Shown: positions 32,475 to 40,689, numbered from the stretch's first letter. The stretch is DNA of 64,000 nt from Lacrimispora xylanolytica (GCF_026723765.1 NZ_CP113524.1:4051001-4115000); one strand, 5' to 3'. The notes: a model not told the origin generated them from the sequence alone. Numbers and translations: made by a program.

Positions 32475-32503
32475 ATTTTACGTTATTTGCATATGTTTGT
32501 CAA
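32475..32503 (-). promoter_or_regulatory. Promoter of the T-box-proS-cca transcript
   Basis: TTGACA (32498-32503) and TAAAAT (32475-32480) with a 17-bp spacer on the minus strand. Confidence 0.8.
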
Positions 32504-32523
32504 GAGGAAGGCCTGGCTTTTGT

Positions 32524-33096
32524 TTATTTCCTGCCCTTCTCTTCCTCCATTAACCTTATGCTGTCCTCCCTTACCTGGTTCCTTAAATCCTTTGTCTGGG
32601 GAAAGCTGTCACAGATTTCATTTCCATAGGTTAAGTTTAAATCATATTCCAGGGGAAGCCAGTAGCCAGTACCTCCCTCATTGTGCTGAATCACAGTTTC
32701 AATCTTATCAAGGGCTTTAACCAGCTTTGCTTCCCTTGTCTGGCACTCTAACAATTCTAGAAAAAGAGAGGTAAAGCGGTCAGAAGCAGCCTTTGGCAAT
32801 CTGTCTAATAAGGAATGAATGGCTTCTTCCTCTACTGCCTCATCACTATCGGTCTTAACAAAGGCTGGAATATCTCCGGTTACCGCCTCGCCCCAGTCAT
32901 GGATGAGGCACATGCGAATCACCTTATTCATATCCAGGTCTTTAAAATCCGGCTCCATTAACATAGCAAGAACCGCCAGCCGCCAGGTATGCTCTGCCAC
33001 ACTTTCCTGGCGTCCGGAGGTTGTCCAGTTGTGCCTTGTATTGCATTTTAACGTTTCTATCAATCCTAAAAACTCAATCAATTCCTTTGGGTTCAT
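32524..33096 (-). CDS. HD-domain phosphohydrolase (YfbR/HDDC2-like)
   Basis: 190 aa. The HD metal site is assembled from SVAEHTWR (His), LIHDWGEAVTGDIP (His-Asp) and a later KALDKIE (Asp). The spacing matches 5'-deoxynucleotidase-like HD_3 proteins that dephosphorylate deoxynucleoside monophosphates. Substrate preference is not readable. The start overlaps the stop of the upstream gene as ATGA, so the two are translationally coupled. Confidence 0.8.
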   Translation of the reverse strand: MNPKELIEFLGLIETLKCNTRHNWTTSGRQESVAEHTWRLAVLAMLMEPDFKDLDMNKVIRMCLIHDWGEAVTGDIPAFVKTDSDEAVEEEAIHSLLDRLPKAASDRFTSLFLELLECQTREAKLVKALDKIETVIQHNEGGTGYWLPLEYDLNLTYGNEICDSFPQTKDLRNQVREDSIRLMEEEKGRK

Positions 33097-34208
33097 CGTG
33101 CCTTTTCATTTCCTTCCCGATTCGTTTGTTCTCTGCAATTATAGCACGATCCGCCATACAGCTCCACAATATCTTCAATAATTAATAATCCGATCGGCCC
33201 CATAATAAAGCCAAATAGCCCAAAAAGCTGAAGTCCTACAAACATGGACGCCAGGGTTTCCAGAGGTGTCAGACCTACCTTTCCTCCCATAATCTTTGCT
33301 TCCATCACTTCTCTTATGAAATAACAGATAATGTAAATGACTATCAGGCCAATACCATATACCCAGTTTTTCCCCACCATAGCAGCAATTGCCCAGGGAA
33401 TTAAGACAGTTCCCGTACCAAAGATAGGAAGGGCATCTAAAAAGCCAATTCCGATTCCAAGGAGGATAAAATATGGATTCCCCATGAGAAACAGACCCAC
33501 AGAGCAGATGATCATGGTGAAAATCATGATGGTGGCCTGGGTCTTTAACCATGCGCTGCCCACTGACATCAGACGGTTTCCAAGCATGGCGTATTCATAA
33601 CAGAACATGGAATTATCTCTTCTGGTTCTGATATCATCCATTTCCTGAAGTGTTAAGATGGTGGCAATAAATAAAATGACAGTCAGAATGGTCACCTGCA
33701 CCAGCCATTTGATAATGCTCATTGAATTTAACATGACAAATGACATGGCTCTGCTTTTTATTGCGGCTTCTCCGCCTGATATAATATCCCGAACCACCTT
33801 AAGGAGATATCCGTCAGGCAGCTTTAAAAACTGCTCCGCAAAGGTGCAGTTTTCTGTCAGCCAGGCATCGATGCTCCTCATAATCTGGGGAAGATTCTGG
33901 AATAGAAGCTTGGCCTCCATGGTAAGCTTTCTTCCTCCGGCATATAGAATAATCCCGAATACGATCATGAAAAGAATGATTTCGATTCCGCCGATGACTG
34001 CAAGGGGAATGGAAATCACTTTTTTCTTTATGGTGAACCGGGTCTTTCGTTCAATCCAAAGGGCAGAAGGACGTAAGGACAATGCAAATACATAGGCAAT
34101 CAAAAAGGGAATCACGAGGGGCAGCAAATAGCGAAAACTCAAATACACTGCCCCCGTAACTCCCAATATTAATAATGTTTTCTTCAGTTTCCTGCTCGGT
34201 TTCTCCAT
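33093..34208 (-). CDS. AI-2E family membrane protein, YtvI-like
   Basis: 371 aa with about seven membrane segments. The paired N-terminal helices (TLLILGVTGAVYLSFRYLLP, LVIPFLIAYVFALSLRP) are typical of the AI-2E/PerM family. The C-terminal LDALPIFGTGTVLIPWAI block matches the sporulation protein YtvI. The molecular function is uncertain; YtvI is tied to sporulation in Bacillus. The stop codon overlaps the start of the HD hydrolase. Confidence 0.8.
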   Translation of the reverse strand: MEKPSRKLKKTLLILGVTGAVYLSFRYLLPLVIPFLIAYVFALSLRPSALWIERKTRFTIKKKVISIPLAVIGGIEIILFMIVFGIILYAGGRKLTMEAKLLFQNLPQIMRSIDAWLTENCTFAEQFLKLPDGYLLKVVRDIISGGEAAIKSRAMSFVMLNSMSIIKWLVQVTILTVILFIATILTLQEMDDIRTRRDNSMFCYEYAMLGNRLMSVGSAWLKTQATIMIFTMIICSVGLFLMGNPYFILLGIGIGFLDALPIFGTGTVLIPWAIAAMVGKNWVYGIGLIVIYIICYFIREVMEAKIMGGKVGLTPLETLASMFVGLQLFGLFGFIMGPIGLLIIEDIVELYGGSCYNCREQTNREGNEKAR

Positions 34209-34300
34209 GGACTCACCTGTTTCTGTTTTGTACTTCTTTTGTACATTGACTAGTATGAGCGCCAGGACTTTAAATTATTCAGATTTGAAATTAGTAAAAA

Positions 34301-34331
34301 ATTCCTCATAAAAACGAGTTTTTATAAGGAA
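34301..34331 (-). terminator. Terminator overlapping the pseudouridine synthase stop codon
   Basis: On the minus strand TTCCT-ATAAAAA pairs with TTTTTATGAGGAA around CTCG, followed by TTTTTT. The first arm contains the last sense codons and the TAA. Confidence 0.8.
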
Positions 34332-35011
34332 AAAAGATCAAACATTTCGCCTTTTGGTTTCACAGAAAATGTCATCTTCTTGCCTGTTACAGGATGGGTT
34401 ATGGTAAGACTGGAGGCAAATAAAGCTACATTGGTCCTATTGCCCTTTTGCTGAAAACGAGGGTTGTACTTTTGGTCGCCCCATAGAGGTGTTCCATGTC
34501 CTGCCATCTGTACCCGTATCTGGTGATGGCGTCCTGTTTTCAGCCTGATTTCAAGAAGGCTTAATTCCTCTCCTTGAAGCTCTTTGTTATCCACAATCTT
34601 AAAGTCAAGTTCTGCTGCTTTTGCACCTTTTATCCCCTTTTCCACAATCTTAGAACAATTGTTTTTTCCGTCTTTCCACAAATAATCCACGTAGGTGCCA
34701 AAGTTTTCCACAGGTTTTCCACATACGACAGCATAATACATTTTATCTGTTTCGTGGCCGGAAACCTGCCTGCTTAAAGACTCTGCGGCATTTTTTGTTT
34801 TTGCATAAACCATGACGCCGCCGACCGGTTTATCCAGCCTGTGGATAACACCCACATAAGACTCCCCTGATTTTGGGGATAAGGTGTGGATATGTCGCTT
34901 TACTTCACTGACCATATCCGGTTCAAAGGATCTGGCTGACTGGGATTCTATGCCCACTGGTTTTTCCACGATCAGGATTTCTTTGTCTTCATATAGTATA
35001 TTTAAATTCAT
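34322..35011 (-). CDS. RluA-family RNA pseudouridine synthase, short form
   Basis: 229 aa without an S4 domain. It starts directly with the catalytic domain: LNILYEDKEILIVEKPVGIE, catalytic loop GVIHRLDKPVGGVMVYAKT, and LKTGRHHQIRVQMAGHG. Such enzymes convert uridine to pseudouridine in rRNA or tRNA; the target site cannot be told. The gene follows the nitroreductase by 7 bp. Confidence 0.88.
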   Translation of the reverse strand: MNLNILYEDKEILIVEKPVGIESQSARSFEPDMVSEVKRHIHTLSPKSGESYVGVIHRLDKPVGGVMVYAKTKNAAESLSRQVSGHETDKMYYAVVCGKPVENFGTYVDYLWKDGKNNCSKIVEKGIKGAKAAELDFKIVDNKELQGEELSLLEIRLKTGRHHQIRVQMAGHGTPLWGDQKYNPRFQQKGNRTNVALFASSLTITHPVTGKKMTFSVKPKGEMFDLFSL

Positions 35012-35018
35012 ATTTTTT

Positions 35019-35759
35019 CTAATCCTCTTTTTCCCAGGCTTCTATCATGGCCTTTACGGAGCGGCTCATTTCCACACTGAAATCACTATTCCATTTTCTG
35101 TTACAAAATGCATTGACCCAGGCCTTAAAATCCGGCTTTTCTCCTTCACTGTATGTAAGCTCTTTTTCAAATTCTTCCGGGCTTTGGCGGCGGTATGTAT
35201 TTTCAAACACCACACATTCCCTTCGCTGTCGGGCAGGCTTTATTCTTTCCTTTTGCTGCTCCGTTGGATATCCGAATACGACCATTGCCGCAGGGACCGC
35301 ATATTTGGGCAGACCTAACAGCTCTTTATGAATTTCATAATTTTCTATAATATCTCCAATATAGCAGGATCCGATTCCCATGGACTGAGCGGCTACGACT
35401 GAGTTCTGGGCTGCGATTAATGCATCGTCTATGGAAAGCATAAGGTCACCAAGGCCAGGGTGTCTCACTTCTTCCACATGGCGGCAAAACAGATCATACC
35501 ATTTTTGATAATCTGCTACAAACACTAGGACAAGGGGCGCCTTTGCAATAAATGGCTGGTGATCACAGGTTTCAGCCAAGCGGTCCTTTATCTCTTGATC
35601 GGTTACCTTTATTATGGAGTATAAGGTCATCTTACCGGCTGTAGGAGCCTGCAAGGCGGCTTCCAGGATTAAATCTTCTTTTTCAGGTTCAATTGCTCTA
35701 TCTTCGTATACCCGCACTGATTTTCGTTCTGTTAATTCCCTGATTGTCTCATTCATCAT
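35019..35759 (-). CDS. Nitroreductase family flavoprotein (NfsA/FRP-like)
   Basis: 246 aa. The N-terminal ELTERKSVRVYEDRAIEP and the ALQAPTAGKMTLYSII FMN-binding segment are typical. DDALIAAQNSVVAAQSMGIGSCYIGDI is the conserved core helix, and PARQRRECVVFENTYR near residue 170 resembles the oxygen-insensitive NfsA group. It reduces nitro compounds or flavins with NAD(P)H. Two adjacent ATG codons are possible starts; GGAAGG favours the second. Confidence 0.86.
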   Translation of the reverse strand: MMNETIRELTERKSVRVYEDRAIEPEKEDLILEAALQAPTAGKMTLYSIIKVTDQEIKDRLAETCDHQPFIAKAPLVLVFVADYQKWYDLFCRHVEEVRHPGLGDLMLSIDDALIAAQNSVVAAQSMGIGSCYIGDIIENYEIHKELLGLPKYAVPAAMVVFGYPTEQQKERIKPARQRRECVVFENTYRRQSPEEFEKELTYSEGEKPDFKAWVNAFCNRKWNSDFSVEMSRSVKAMIEAWEKED

Positions 35760-35915
35760 AGCCTTCCTTTCTAAACCGAAACATTTGTCGTCTTTTTATT
35801 ATATTAAATATCTGAGGTACAGGCAAATACATTTCAAAGAACTTAAACAAATATTCATCTATTTATATCCAGAACCTGGCAACCCAGGGTATTATGAGAT
35901 CCGTCTGCCCAGCAG

Positions 35916-35944
35916 TTGACATCTTTATCATTTCGGTGTAAAAT
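35916..35944 (+). promoter_or_regulatory. Promoter of the candidate antisense antitoxin RNA
   Basis: TTGACA (35916-35921) and TAAAAT (35939-35944) with a 17-bp spacer. No protein gene follows on this strand before the hairpin at 35992-36024. Confidence 0.75.
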
Positions 35945-35950
35945 GAAGAT

Positions 35951-36030
35951 AGCCAAAGAGATTATGTAACATGTACATTAGTGTACAAAACGATACCCCA
36001 GGGAGTGGAAGTCCCTGGGGTATCTTTATG
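35951..36030 (+). ncRNA. Candidate antitoxin RNA of a par/Fst-like type I module
   Basis: About 80 nt from the predicted start to a 13-bp hairpin (GATACCCCAGGGA with TCCCTGGGGTATC, 35992-36024). It contains AAAGAGATTATGTA (35955-35968) and ACATTAGTG (35975-35983). Both are repeated at 36108-36121 and 36124-36132, across the start of the opposing toxin-like ORF. This RNA is therefore antisense to the toxin mRNA at its start codon in trans and at its terminator in cis, the layout known from the par (Fst) locus. Confidence 0.6.
35992..36024. terminator. Shared bidirectional hairpin of the toxin/antitoxin pair
   Basis: A 13-bp perfect stem around GTGGAAG; TCTTTATG follows on the plus side and GTTTTGT on the minus side. 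Confidence 0.7.
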
Positions 36031-36040
36031 CTTGCTGCTA

Positions 36041-36127
36041 TCATCCTTTTCGATCAAGCCATTTGCAAATATAGTAGCCAGCTATACGTGCTGCGATCGA
36101 AACACAAAAAGAGATTATGTAGGACAT
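36041..36127 (-). CDS. Small hydrophobic toxin-like peptide (Fst-like)
   Basis: 28 aa, beginning MSYIISFCVSIAARIAGYYI and ending CKWLDRKG. One membrane-spanning helix is followed by an aromatic-Leu-Asp and a basic tail, as in Fst/par-type toxins and related small peptides of Gram-positive bacteria. AAAGGGGGTG lies 5 nt before the ATG. A promoter is visible at 36172-36200 and a terminator at 35992-36024. The start codon and codons 3-7 lie in a direct repeat shared with the opposing RNA. Toxicity is inferred from architecture only. Confidence 0.6.
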   Translation of the reverse strand: MSYIISFCVSIAARIAGYYICKWLDRKG

Positions 36128-36171
36128 TAGTGCACCCCCTTTCTGCCATGCAGTCTGGGAAATAACAGCAA

Positions 36172-36200
36172 TTTATATTTTCTTTTTCACGTTTCGTCTA
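36172..36200 (-). promoter_or_regulatory. Promoter of the toxin-like peptide gene
   Basis: TAGACG (36195-36200) and TATAAA (36172-36177) with a 17-bp spacer on the minus strand; predicted start near 36165. Confidence 0.55.
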
Positions 36201-36211
36201 CAATTATTGAA

Positions 36212-36246
36212 AAAAGGGGAGCTCATTTCTTAGGAGCTTCCCTTTT
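36212..36246. terminator. Isolated hairpin upstream of the toxin-like gene
   Basis: AAAAGGGGAGCTC and GAGCTTCCCTTTT form a 13-bp stem with one wobble. It may insulate the module from the region to its right. No gene is evident between here and the hemolysin promoter at 36405. Confidence 0.55.
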
Positions 36247-36404
36247 GTATATTTAAATAAGCTTTTCAGGTTATCAGAGCTGCTCCCATCTGAAAATGCT
36301 TTTTGTATCTTGAATTTTTGTTACCACATTTATATTTGCTTCGAGCAGTTTTGAAACTTCAGGGGATTCTGTGATAAAAAAATACTTTGACCTTCAAAAA
36401 ACTC

Positions 36405-36433
36405 TTGCAAATTTCAAACAGGAAGTGTATAGT
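36405..36433 (+). promoter_or_regulatory. Promoter of the hemolysin III gene
   Basis: TTGCAA (36405-36410) and TATAGT (36428-36433) with a 17-bp spacer. Confidence 0.7.
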
Positions 36434-36504
36434 ATATAAATATAGATTACATAGTATTAATAACTACATTATATATTTTCATTAACTAATAAGGAGGAGA
36501 TATC

Positions 36505-37152
36505 ATGAACATAAAAATCAAGGATCCAATGAGCGCACTGACCCATTTCATTGCGATGGTACTGGCAATTTTGGCCGCAGTCCCATTGCTTTATAAAGCG
36601 TCCTCGGCCGGAGCTCTTCATATTACTGCTCTTACGGTCTTTATCACCAGTATGATTTTACTATATGCCGCAAGCACGACCTACCACACCTTGGATATCT
36701 CGCCAAAAGTCAATAAACTCTTAAAGAAAATCGATCATTTTATGATCTTTATCCTGATAGCCGGAACCTATACTCCTGTTTGTCTGATTGTACTGGGCGA
36801 TAAGACTGGATACGGCCTTTTGGCACTTGTCTGGGGAATTGCAATCACCGGAATTATAATTAAGGCCTGGTTCATCATGTGTCCCAAGTGGTTTTCCTCC
36901 TGCATCTACATTGCCATGGGCTGGGCTTGTGTACTGGCATTTAGTAAGATTACCCAGGCACTTTCTCCTGCTGCATTTGGCTGGCTCCTTGCCGGGGGCA
37001 TTATTTATACCGTTGGAGGAGTAATCTACGCCTTAAAGCTTCCCATCTTTAACTCCAGGCACAAGGGCTTTGGCTCCCATGAAATATTCCATCTCTTTGT
37101 TATGGGCGGAAGCTTCTGCCATTACATGCTGATGTATCGGTTCGTTGCTTAA
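36505..37152 (+). CDS. Hemolysin III family membrane protein (YqfA/PAQR-like)
   Basis: 215 aa with seven membrane segments. The signature residues are in place: SALTHFIAMVLA near the start, STTYHTLD, KIDHFMIFILIAGTYTPVCL, and HEIFHLFVMGGSFCHYMLMY at the end. His and Asp/Ser residues at the membrane face form the conserved metal site of the PAQR/CREST superfamily. Hemolytic activity is a historic name; the cellular role is unclear. AAGGAGGAG precedes the ATG. Confidence 0.9.
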   Translation: MNIKIKDPMSALTHFIAMVLAILAAVPLLYKASSAGALHITALTVFITSMILLYAASTTYHTLDISPKVNKLLKKIDHFMIFILIAGTYTPVCLIVLGDKTGYGLLALVWGIAITGIIIKAWFIMCPKWFSSCIYIAMGWACVLAFSKITQALSPAAFGWLLAGGIIYTVGGVIYALKLPIFNSRHKGFGSHEIFHLFVMGGSFCHYMLMYRFVA

Positions 37153-37206
37153 AAAGAGGACCATCAGATTCTCAAGTCTCTCCTGGAATCTGGCGGTCCT
37201 CTTTTT
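37151..37206. terminator. Bidirectional terminator between hemolysin III and the GIY-YIG gene
   Basis: AAAAAGAGGACC-AGATTC pairs with GAATCTGGCGGTCCTCTTTTT. One arm lies inside the last codons of the converging GIY-YIG gene. Confidence 0.85.
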
Positions 37207-37447
37207 GTGCTTCCATAACCAGCTTAAGCTTGTCCTTTCTGGACATCTTCTTTATGGCGGCCTCCCGCTTCATGGCCTCTGTCTTTGATTCAAACTCCTC
37301 GTAATAGGCAAGAAGCACCGGTCTTCGGGCTTTGGTATATTTTGCGCCCTTTCCCTCGTTGTGGGCCTTTAATCTTTTTTCCAGATGGTTTGTCCATCCG
37401 CAGTAGAGCGTATTATCCGCACACTGTAAAATATAAGTATAATTCAT
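37172..37447 (-). CDS. GIY-YIG nuclease family protein (UPF0213-like)
   Basis: 91 aa, a single compact GIY-YIG domain: YTYILQCADNTLYCGWTNHL (the Y-I-L and C-G-W triplets replace GIY and YIG), RLKAHNEGKGAKYTKARRPV, and EAMKREAAIKKMSRKDKLKL. The Arg and Glu of the UPF0213 active site are present. The function of this small stand-alone group is not established; DNA repair or restriction roles are guesses. Confidence 0.85.
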   Translation of the reverse strand: MNYTYILQCADNTLYCGWTNHLEKRLKAHNEGKGAKYTKARRPVLLAYYEEFESKTEAMKREAAIKKMSRKDKLKLVMEAQKEDRQIPGET

Positions 37448-37681
37448 GCTTACTCCGTAAAAGATATATTATGTAAACGGTAATAACGCCTTGCAATCAC
37501 GTCACTACCGCCCAGGCTAACCTGTCATCTATCTAAAGCACCAGCTGGATGCGTTTTGGCGCCATCGATTGGTTGATACCATAGCTGAGCTATAGTATAT
37601 TATATAACAGGACAAACCGTTATGTGAATAACATTCTTTATAGTACCCTGTTTTTTTAGATTCATTCTTTTTTTACGAAAC
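37448..37681. other. Intergenic stretch, nothing clearly assigned
   Basis: About 230 bp upstream of the GIY-YIG gene. It presumably holds its promoter; no tRNA, small ORF with a ribosome binding site or strong repeat is visible. Confidence 0.4.
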
Positions 37682-37717
37682 GATGCCAGGCAGATTATAT
37701 AGATTCTGCCTGGCATC
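37682..37717 (-). terminator. Hairpin after the SipL-like gene
   Basis: GATGCCAGGCAGA and its complement make a 13-bp stem 5 bp after the stop codon; the T tail on the minus strand is weak. Confidence 0.65.
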
Positions 37718-37722
37718 CCATT

Positions 37723-39294
37723 TTAAGACAATTCTTTTACTAAAATCAAACGATCCCCTGGTTTTACCGCTTTTTCCGTTAAACCATTGGCAGTCATAAT
37801 GGTATCAATGGTGGTATGGAATTTTTTGGCAATTTTCCATAGAGAATCTCCAGGCTGAACGATATAGCCAACGATTCCAGGAAGTTTTTGTAAATTATTT
37901 AAATCCATAGGCGCATCCGTAGCACTGGTGATGATCTGCTCACAGATTGGCTGAAGGGCCAGTAAGTCAAGGGAAATAGTAGCTTTGATCTCTACGGTTC
38001 CTCCGCCCATCATAACTGCACTTAGCTGCTCTAAACCAAAATTCAACTGGTTGATGGTATCCGAATTGATTCCAGGCGCCTCGATTAAGTAATGGAACGG
38101 AACATCTTCTACGGCCGACTGAATGGGCTGGGAATCATCAGAAGTTAAGAAAAGGAGCCTTACCTCTAATACACCTTCTACATGAAGTCCGTCTTCCTTA
38201 ACTTCCGTATCATCAATCTTTACGGTTCCATCGCTGTGACAGATCTGGAGAATCCGGTCTGAATTGTCAAGTGCCACCTTCTCTACGATTTTACACTTAC
38301 TCATATTCTTGGTGAGAATCTTATCAAAGCATGCCTCTCCTGTCTGTAACGTCAGCTCACGGTTGGTAGAATATAAATCGCTTAACAGCTCCATATTTTC
38401 TTCCCTGTAAAGCTTCATATCAAGCTCCAGAACGGCATCAAGATCCATCTCCCGCATTTCTCCGTCGGCATCTGGCTTTGCTTCCATATCTTTATGAATG
38501 AGATGTACATTCACACTTGGAACCATGTCATCGGTTACATCAGCCATATCAAGCTCACCGGAAAATGGAATGCTCTCCTCCAGCCACTGAATGGGAGCAC
38601 CTTCTCCTTCTCCCTGATAAATCAAAAATACCATCAGTTCACCGTCAAGCATCATTTTGCCATCCATTGGTCTTGTGCTGACGCCTCTCAGCCTCATCTC
38701 ACTCCATAAAATGTGATCGATGTTTGGCTTGTTTCCTGACAGCGTAATATTTTCCTTAATGCGGAATGTGTCCTTATGACGAAGAGCGGTAGCCGCCACA
38801 TCTACGTTGCGGCGGAGCACCTCTACCTGAGGACAGTCAGAATATCCGCTTCCCGTGTCCACTTCTACGGCAGCGTCAACGTCATAGGCAGTCTCCACCT
38901 TTACCTGCAGTGTTACGATCGCCTTCACACTGATTTTTCTGGAATTGATAATTCCGGCATTTAAGTCTTCTAAGTCCCAGGTCAGTGAAACCACATCCTG
39001 TTCTTCCAGACCAGGTACATTAATCGGCTCCTCAAAGCTGATGCTTCCGGAAAGGGTCTGAAGTCCGCCTTCTGCTCCCCGGTAGAGGATTGTGAAATCC
39101 AGTTTGCCCCTTACGGTGACTCTCTCGGTCTGGTTTTTCACGGATTCGATTGTAATTTCGCCGGCACTTAAAATAATCTGGTCCACATCATCCATGGTAT
39201 CTGGAACAATAAAATCATCATCCAGAGTTACCTGGGATGTGGCATTTCCTTTCCAACGATTCATATGTATGTTTTTCTTCAAAAGCTCCAACAT
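37723..39294 (-). CDS. sipL: SPOCS (DUF3794) and LysM domain protein, SipL-like
   Basis: 523 aa. Several SPOCS/DUF3794 segments span about residues 30-460 (repeated blocks such as RVTVRGKLDFTILYRG and LHVEGVLEVRLLFLTSD). One LysM domain lies at about 472-520 (YIVQPGDSLWKIAKKFHTTI ... VKPGDRLILV). This is the architecture of SipL, the clostridial partner that anchors the coat ATPase SpoIVA to the forespore. The ribosome binding site (AGGTG) lies within a GCACCTGC/GCAGGTGC hairpin (39311-39346). Confidence 0.85.
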   Translation of the reverse strand: MLELLKKNIHMNRWKGNATSQVTLDDDFIVPDTMDDVDQIILSAGEITIESVKNQTERVTVRGKLDFTILYRGAEGGLQTLSGSISFEEPINVPGLEEQDVVSLTWDLEDLNAGIINSRKISVKAIVTLQVKVETAYDVDAAVEVDTGSGYSDCPQVEVLRRNVDVAATALRHKDTFRIKENITLSGNKPNIDHILWSEMRLRGVSTRPMDGKMMLDGELMVFLIYQGEGEGAPIQWLEESIPFSGELDMADVTDDMVPSVNVHLIHKDMEAKPDADGEMREMDLDAVLELDMKLYREENMELLSDLYSTNRELTLQTGEACFDKILTKNMSKCKIVEKVALDNSDRILQICHSDGTVKIDDTEVKEDGLHVEGVLEVRLLFLTSDDSQPIQSAVEDVPFHYLIEAPGINSDTINQLNFGLEQLSAVMMGGGTVEIKATISLDLLALQPICEQIITSATDAPMDLNNLQKLPGIVGYIVQPGDSLWKIAKKFHTTIDTIMTANGLTEKAVKPGDRLILVKELS

Positions 39295-39387
39295 AAAACA
39301 GCACCTGCCTTACCTTCTTTATTCCTTTAAGAAAGTTTATGCAGGTGCATGTTTCAATATACTTTTTTTATACCTAATGAATGACTT

Positions 39388-40059
39388 CTAATGATTTGAC
39401 TCATCGCTGTCACTATTTTTATACTGAGAAAGCTCCTTTTGAAGCTCTGTTATGGTTTGTTCCATGATTCTGATCCGCTCTTCCATACGGCAATAGGATT
39501 CCATGGTTACCTCTTCCTTCTCTTCCTTTGGAATCGGCACGCCAAGAATCTTAATGGGCCGTGCAGGAATACCTACAGCAGTCACATTCTTTTCCAGAGG
39601 CTTTAATAAAACCGCATTGGCTGCAATGGTACAGTTATCTCCTACATCAAAAGAACCTAAAATCTTAGCTCCTGCTCCCACGGTCACATTGCTTCCTAGG
39701 GTCGGATGGCGCTTGCCTTTATTTAGTCCCACGCCTCCTAAGGTGACGCCCTGATAAATCGTACAGTTATCACCCACCACAGCAGTCTCTCCGATGACCA
39801 CGCCGCAACCGTGGTCAATCAAAATCCCATGGCCCATCTGGGCTCCGGGGTGAATTTCTATTAAGGTAAAAAATCTTGCCATCTGAGAAATAAGTCTGGC
39901 AATGAAAAATAATTTATGACAATAAAACCAGTGTGCAAACCGATGCCAAATTAATGCATGGACTCCCTGATATAAAAACAGTACTTCCAGTGAGTTTCTT
40001 GCTGCGGGGTCCCGTTCTTTCACCGCCTTAACATCAAGCCATATGTCTTTTAATATCAT
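39388..40059 (-). CDS. cysE: Serine O-acetyltransferase, short EpsC/CysE type
   Basis: 223 aa. An N-terminal helical domain is followed by left-handed beta-helix hexapeptide repeats (about 60-170), including MGHGILIDHGCGVVIGETAV and YQGVTLGGVGLNKGKRHPTLG with the catalytic His residues. The C-terminal tail is longer than usual (about 50 residues, charged). It makes O-acetylserine, the carbon skeleton for cysteine. The gene stands alone. Confidence 0.92.
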   Translation of the reverse strand: MILKDIWLDVKAVKERDPAARNSLEVLFLYQGVHALIWHRFAHWFYCHKLFFIARLISQMARFFTLIEIHPGAQMGHGILIDHGCGVVIGETAVVGDNCTIYQGVTLGGVGLNKGKRHPTLGSNVTVGAGAKILGSFDVGDNCTIAANAVLLKPLEKNVTAVGIPARPIKILGVPIPKEEKEEVTMESYCRMEERIRIMEQTITELQKELSQYKNSDSDESNH

Positions 40060-40144
40060 ATAACCCTTCCTCTTCTCCTACTGTTGACTTCTGTTTTAGG
40101 TAGTATATCACAGGTCGCCACAAGAAAAAAGAAGAATTTTAAAA

Positions 40145-40187
40145 TAGCCGCTCTGCAAATCAAAAAGCAGAGCGGCTAACCTTTTTT
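40145..40187 (-). terminator. Terminator after the PrcB-domain gene
   Basis: TAGCCGCTCTGC and GCAGAGCGGCTA form a 12-bp stem; T-rich tracts lie on both sides. Confidence 0.75.
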
Positions 40188-40192
40188 ATTCC

Positions 40193-40624
40193 TTATTGAA
40201 ACACGACCGGGAGCTCCGACATCTCAGTTTTAATGACGATAAACGGATAAGAGGCGTCTGTCGCTGTGACTTCTCCCTTTCCTGGACCGATGAGCTCTGT
40301 TTTTAAAACAATGGAATTGTCGGTAAGATACAGATCATTGACGGCAATGCTGAAGCCTCCGCTTGGCTGCTGTCCATAACCAACTACTATGTAAAGATTC
40401 TGGTCATCGCTGTAGGTCAGCTTAAAAGGCGATTGCTGCTTCTGTGAAATAATATCCTTTAATTCCTGAGGGATATCGGTATCTGGTGTTACGGAAAACT
40501 CCATATCCTTTACTTTGTTACCGCTGCCTCCTTTTCCAAGGCATCCACTTAAGGTAAACGCAACCAATCCTACCAGAATAAATCCCAGGCAAATCAGCCG
40601 TTTTCTGATTGACAATTTTTTCAT
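40193..40624 (-). CDS. Lipoprotein with PrcB C-terminal-like domain
   Basis: 143 aa. A basic N-terminus, a hydrophobic stretch and a lipobox LSGC (Cys about 28) mark it for lipid anchoring outside the membrane. A Gly/Ser/Lys-rich linker leads to a compact domain with GYGQQPSGGFSIAVNDLYLTDNSIVLKTE. This matches the PrcB C-terminal-type domain, in which the P-S-G-G-(F/Y) motif is conserved. The role of that domain is unknown. Confidence 0.75.
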   Translation of the reverse strand: MKKLSIRKRLICLGFILVGLVAFTLSGCLGKGGSGNKVKDMEFSVTPDTDIPQELKDIISQKQQSPFKLTYSDDQNLYIVVGYGQQPSGGFSIAVNDLYLTDNSIVLKTELIGPGKGEVTATDASYPFIVIKTEMSELPVVFQ

Positions 40625-40689
40625 GACACATTCCCCGATTTATTGATTATTACAATCTATATGGGGAATGTGCCGTTTTTATGAAAACT

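Noticed and set aside
35971..36165. 64-codon plus-strand ORF over the toxin/antisense module
   Set aside because: It has no ribosome binding site and runs through the terminator hairpin and across the opposing gene.
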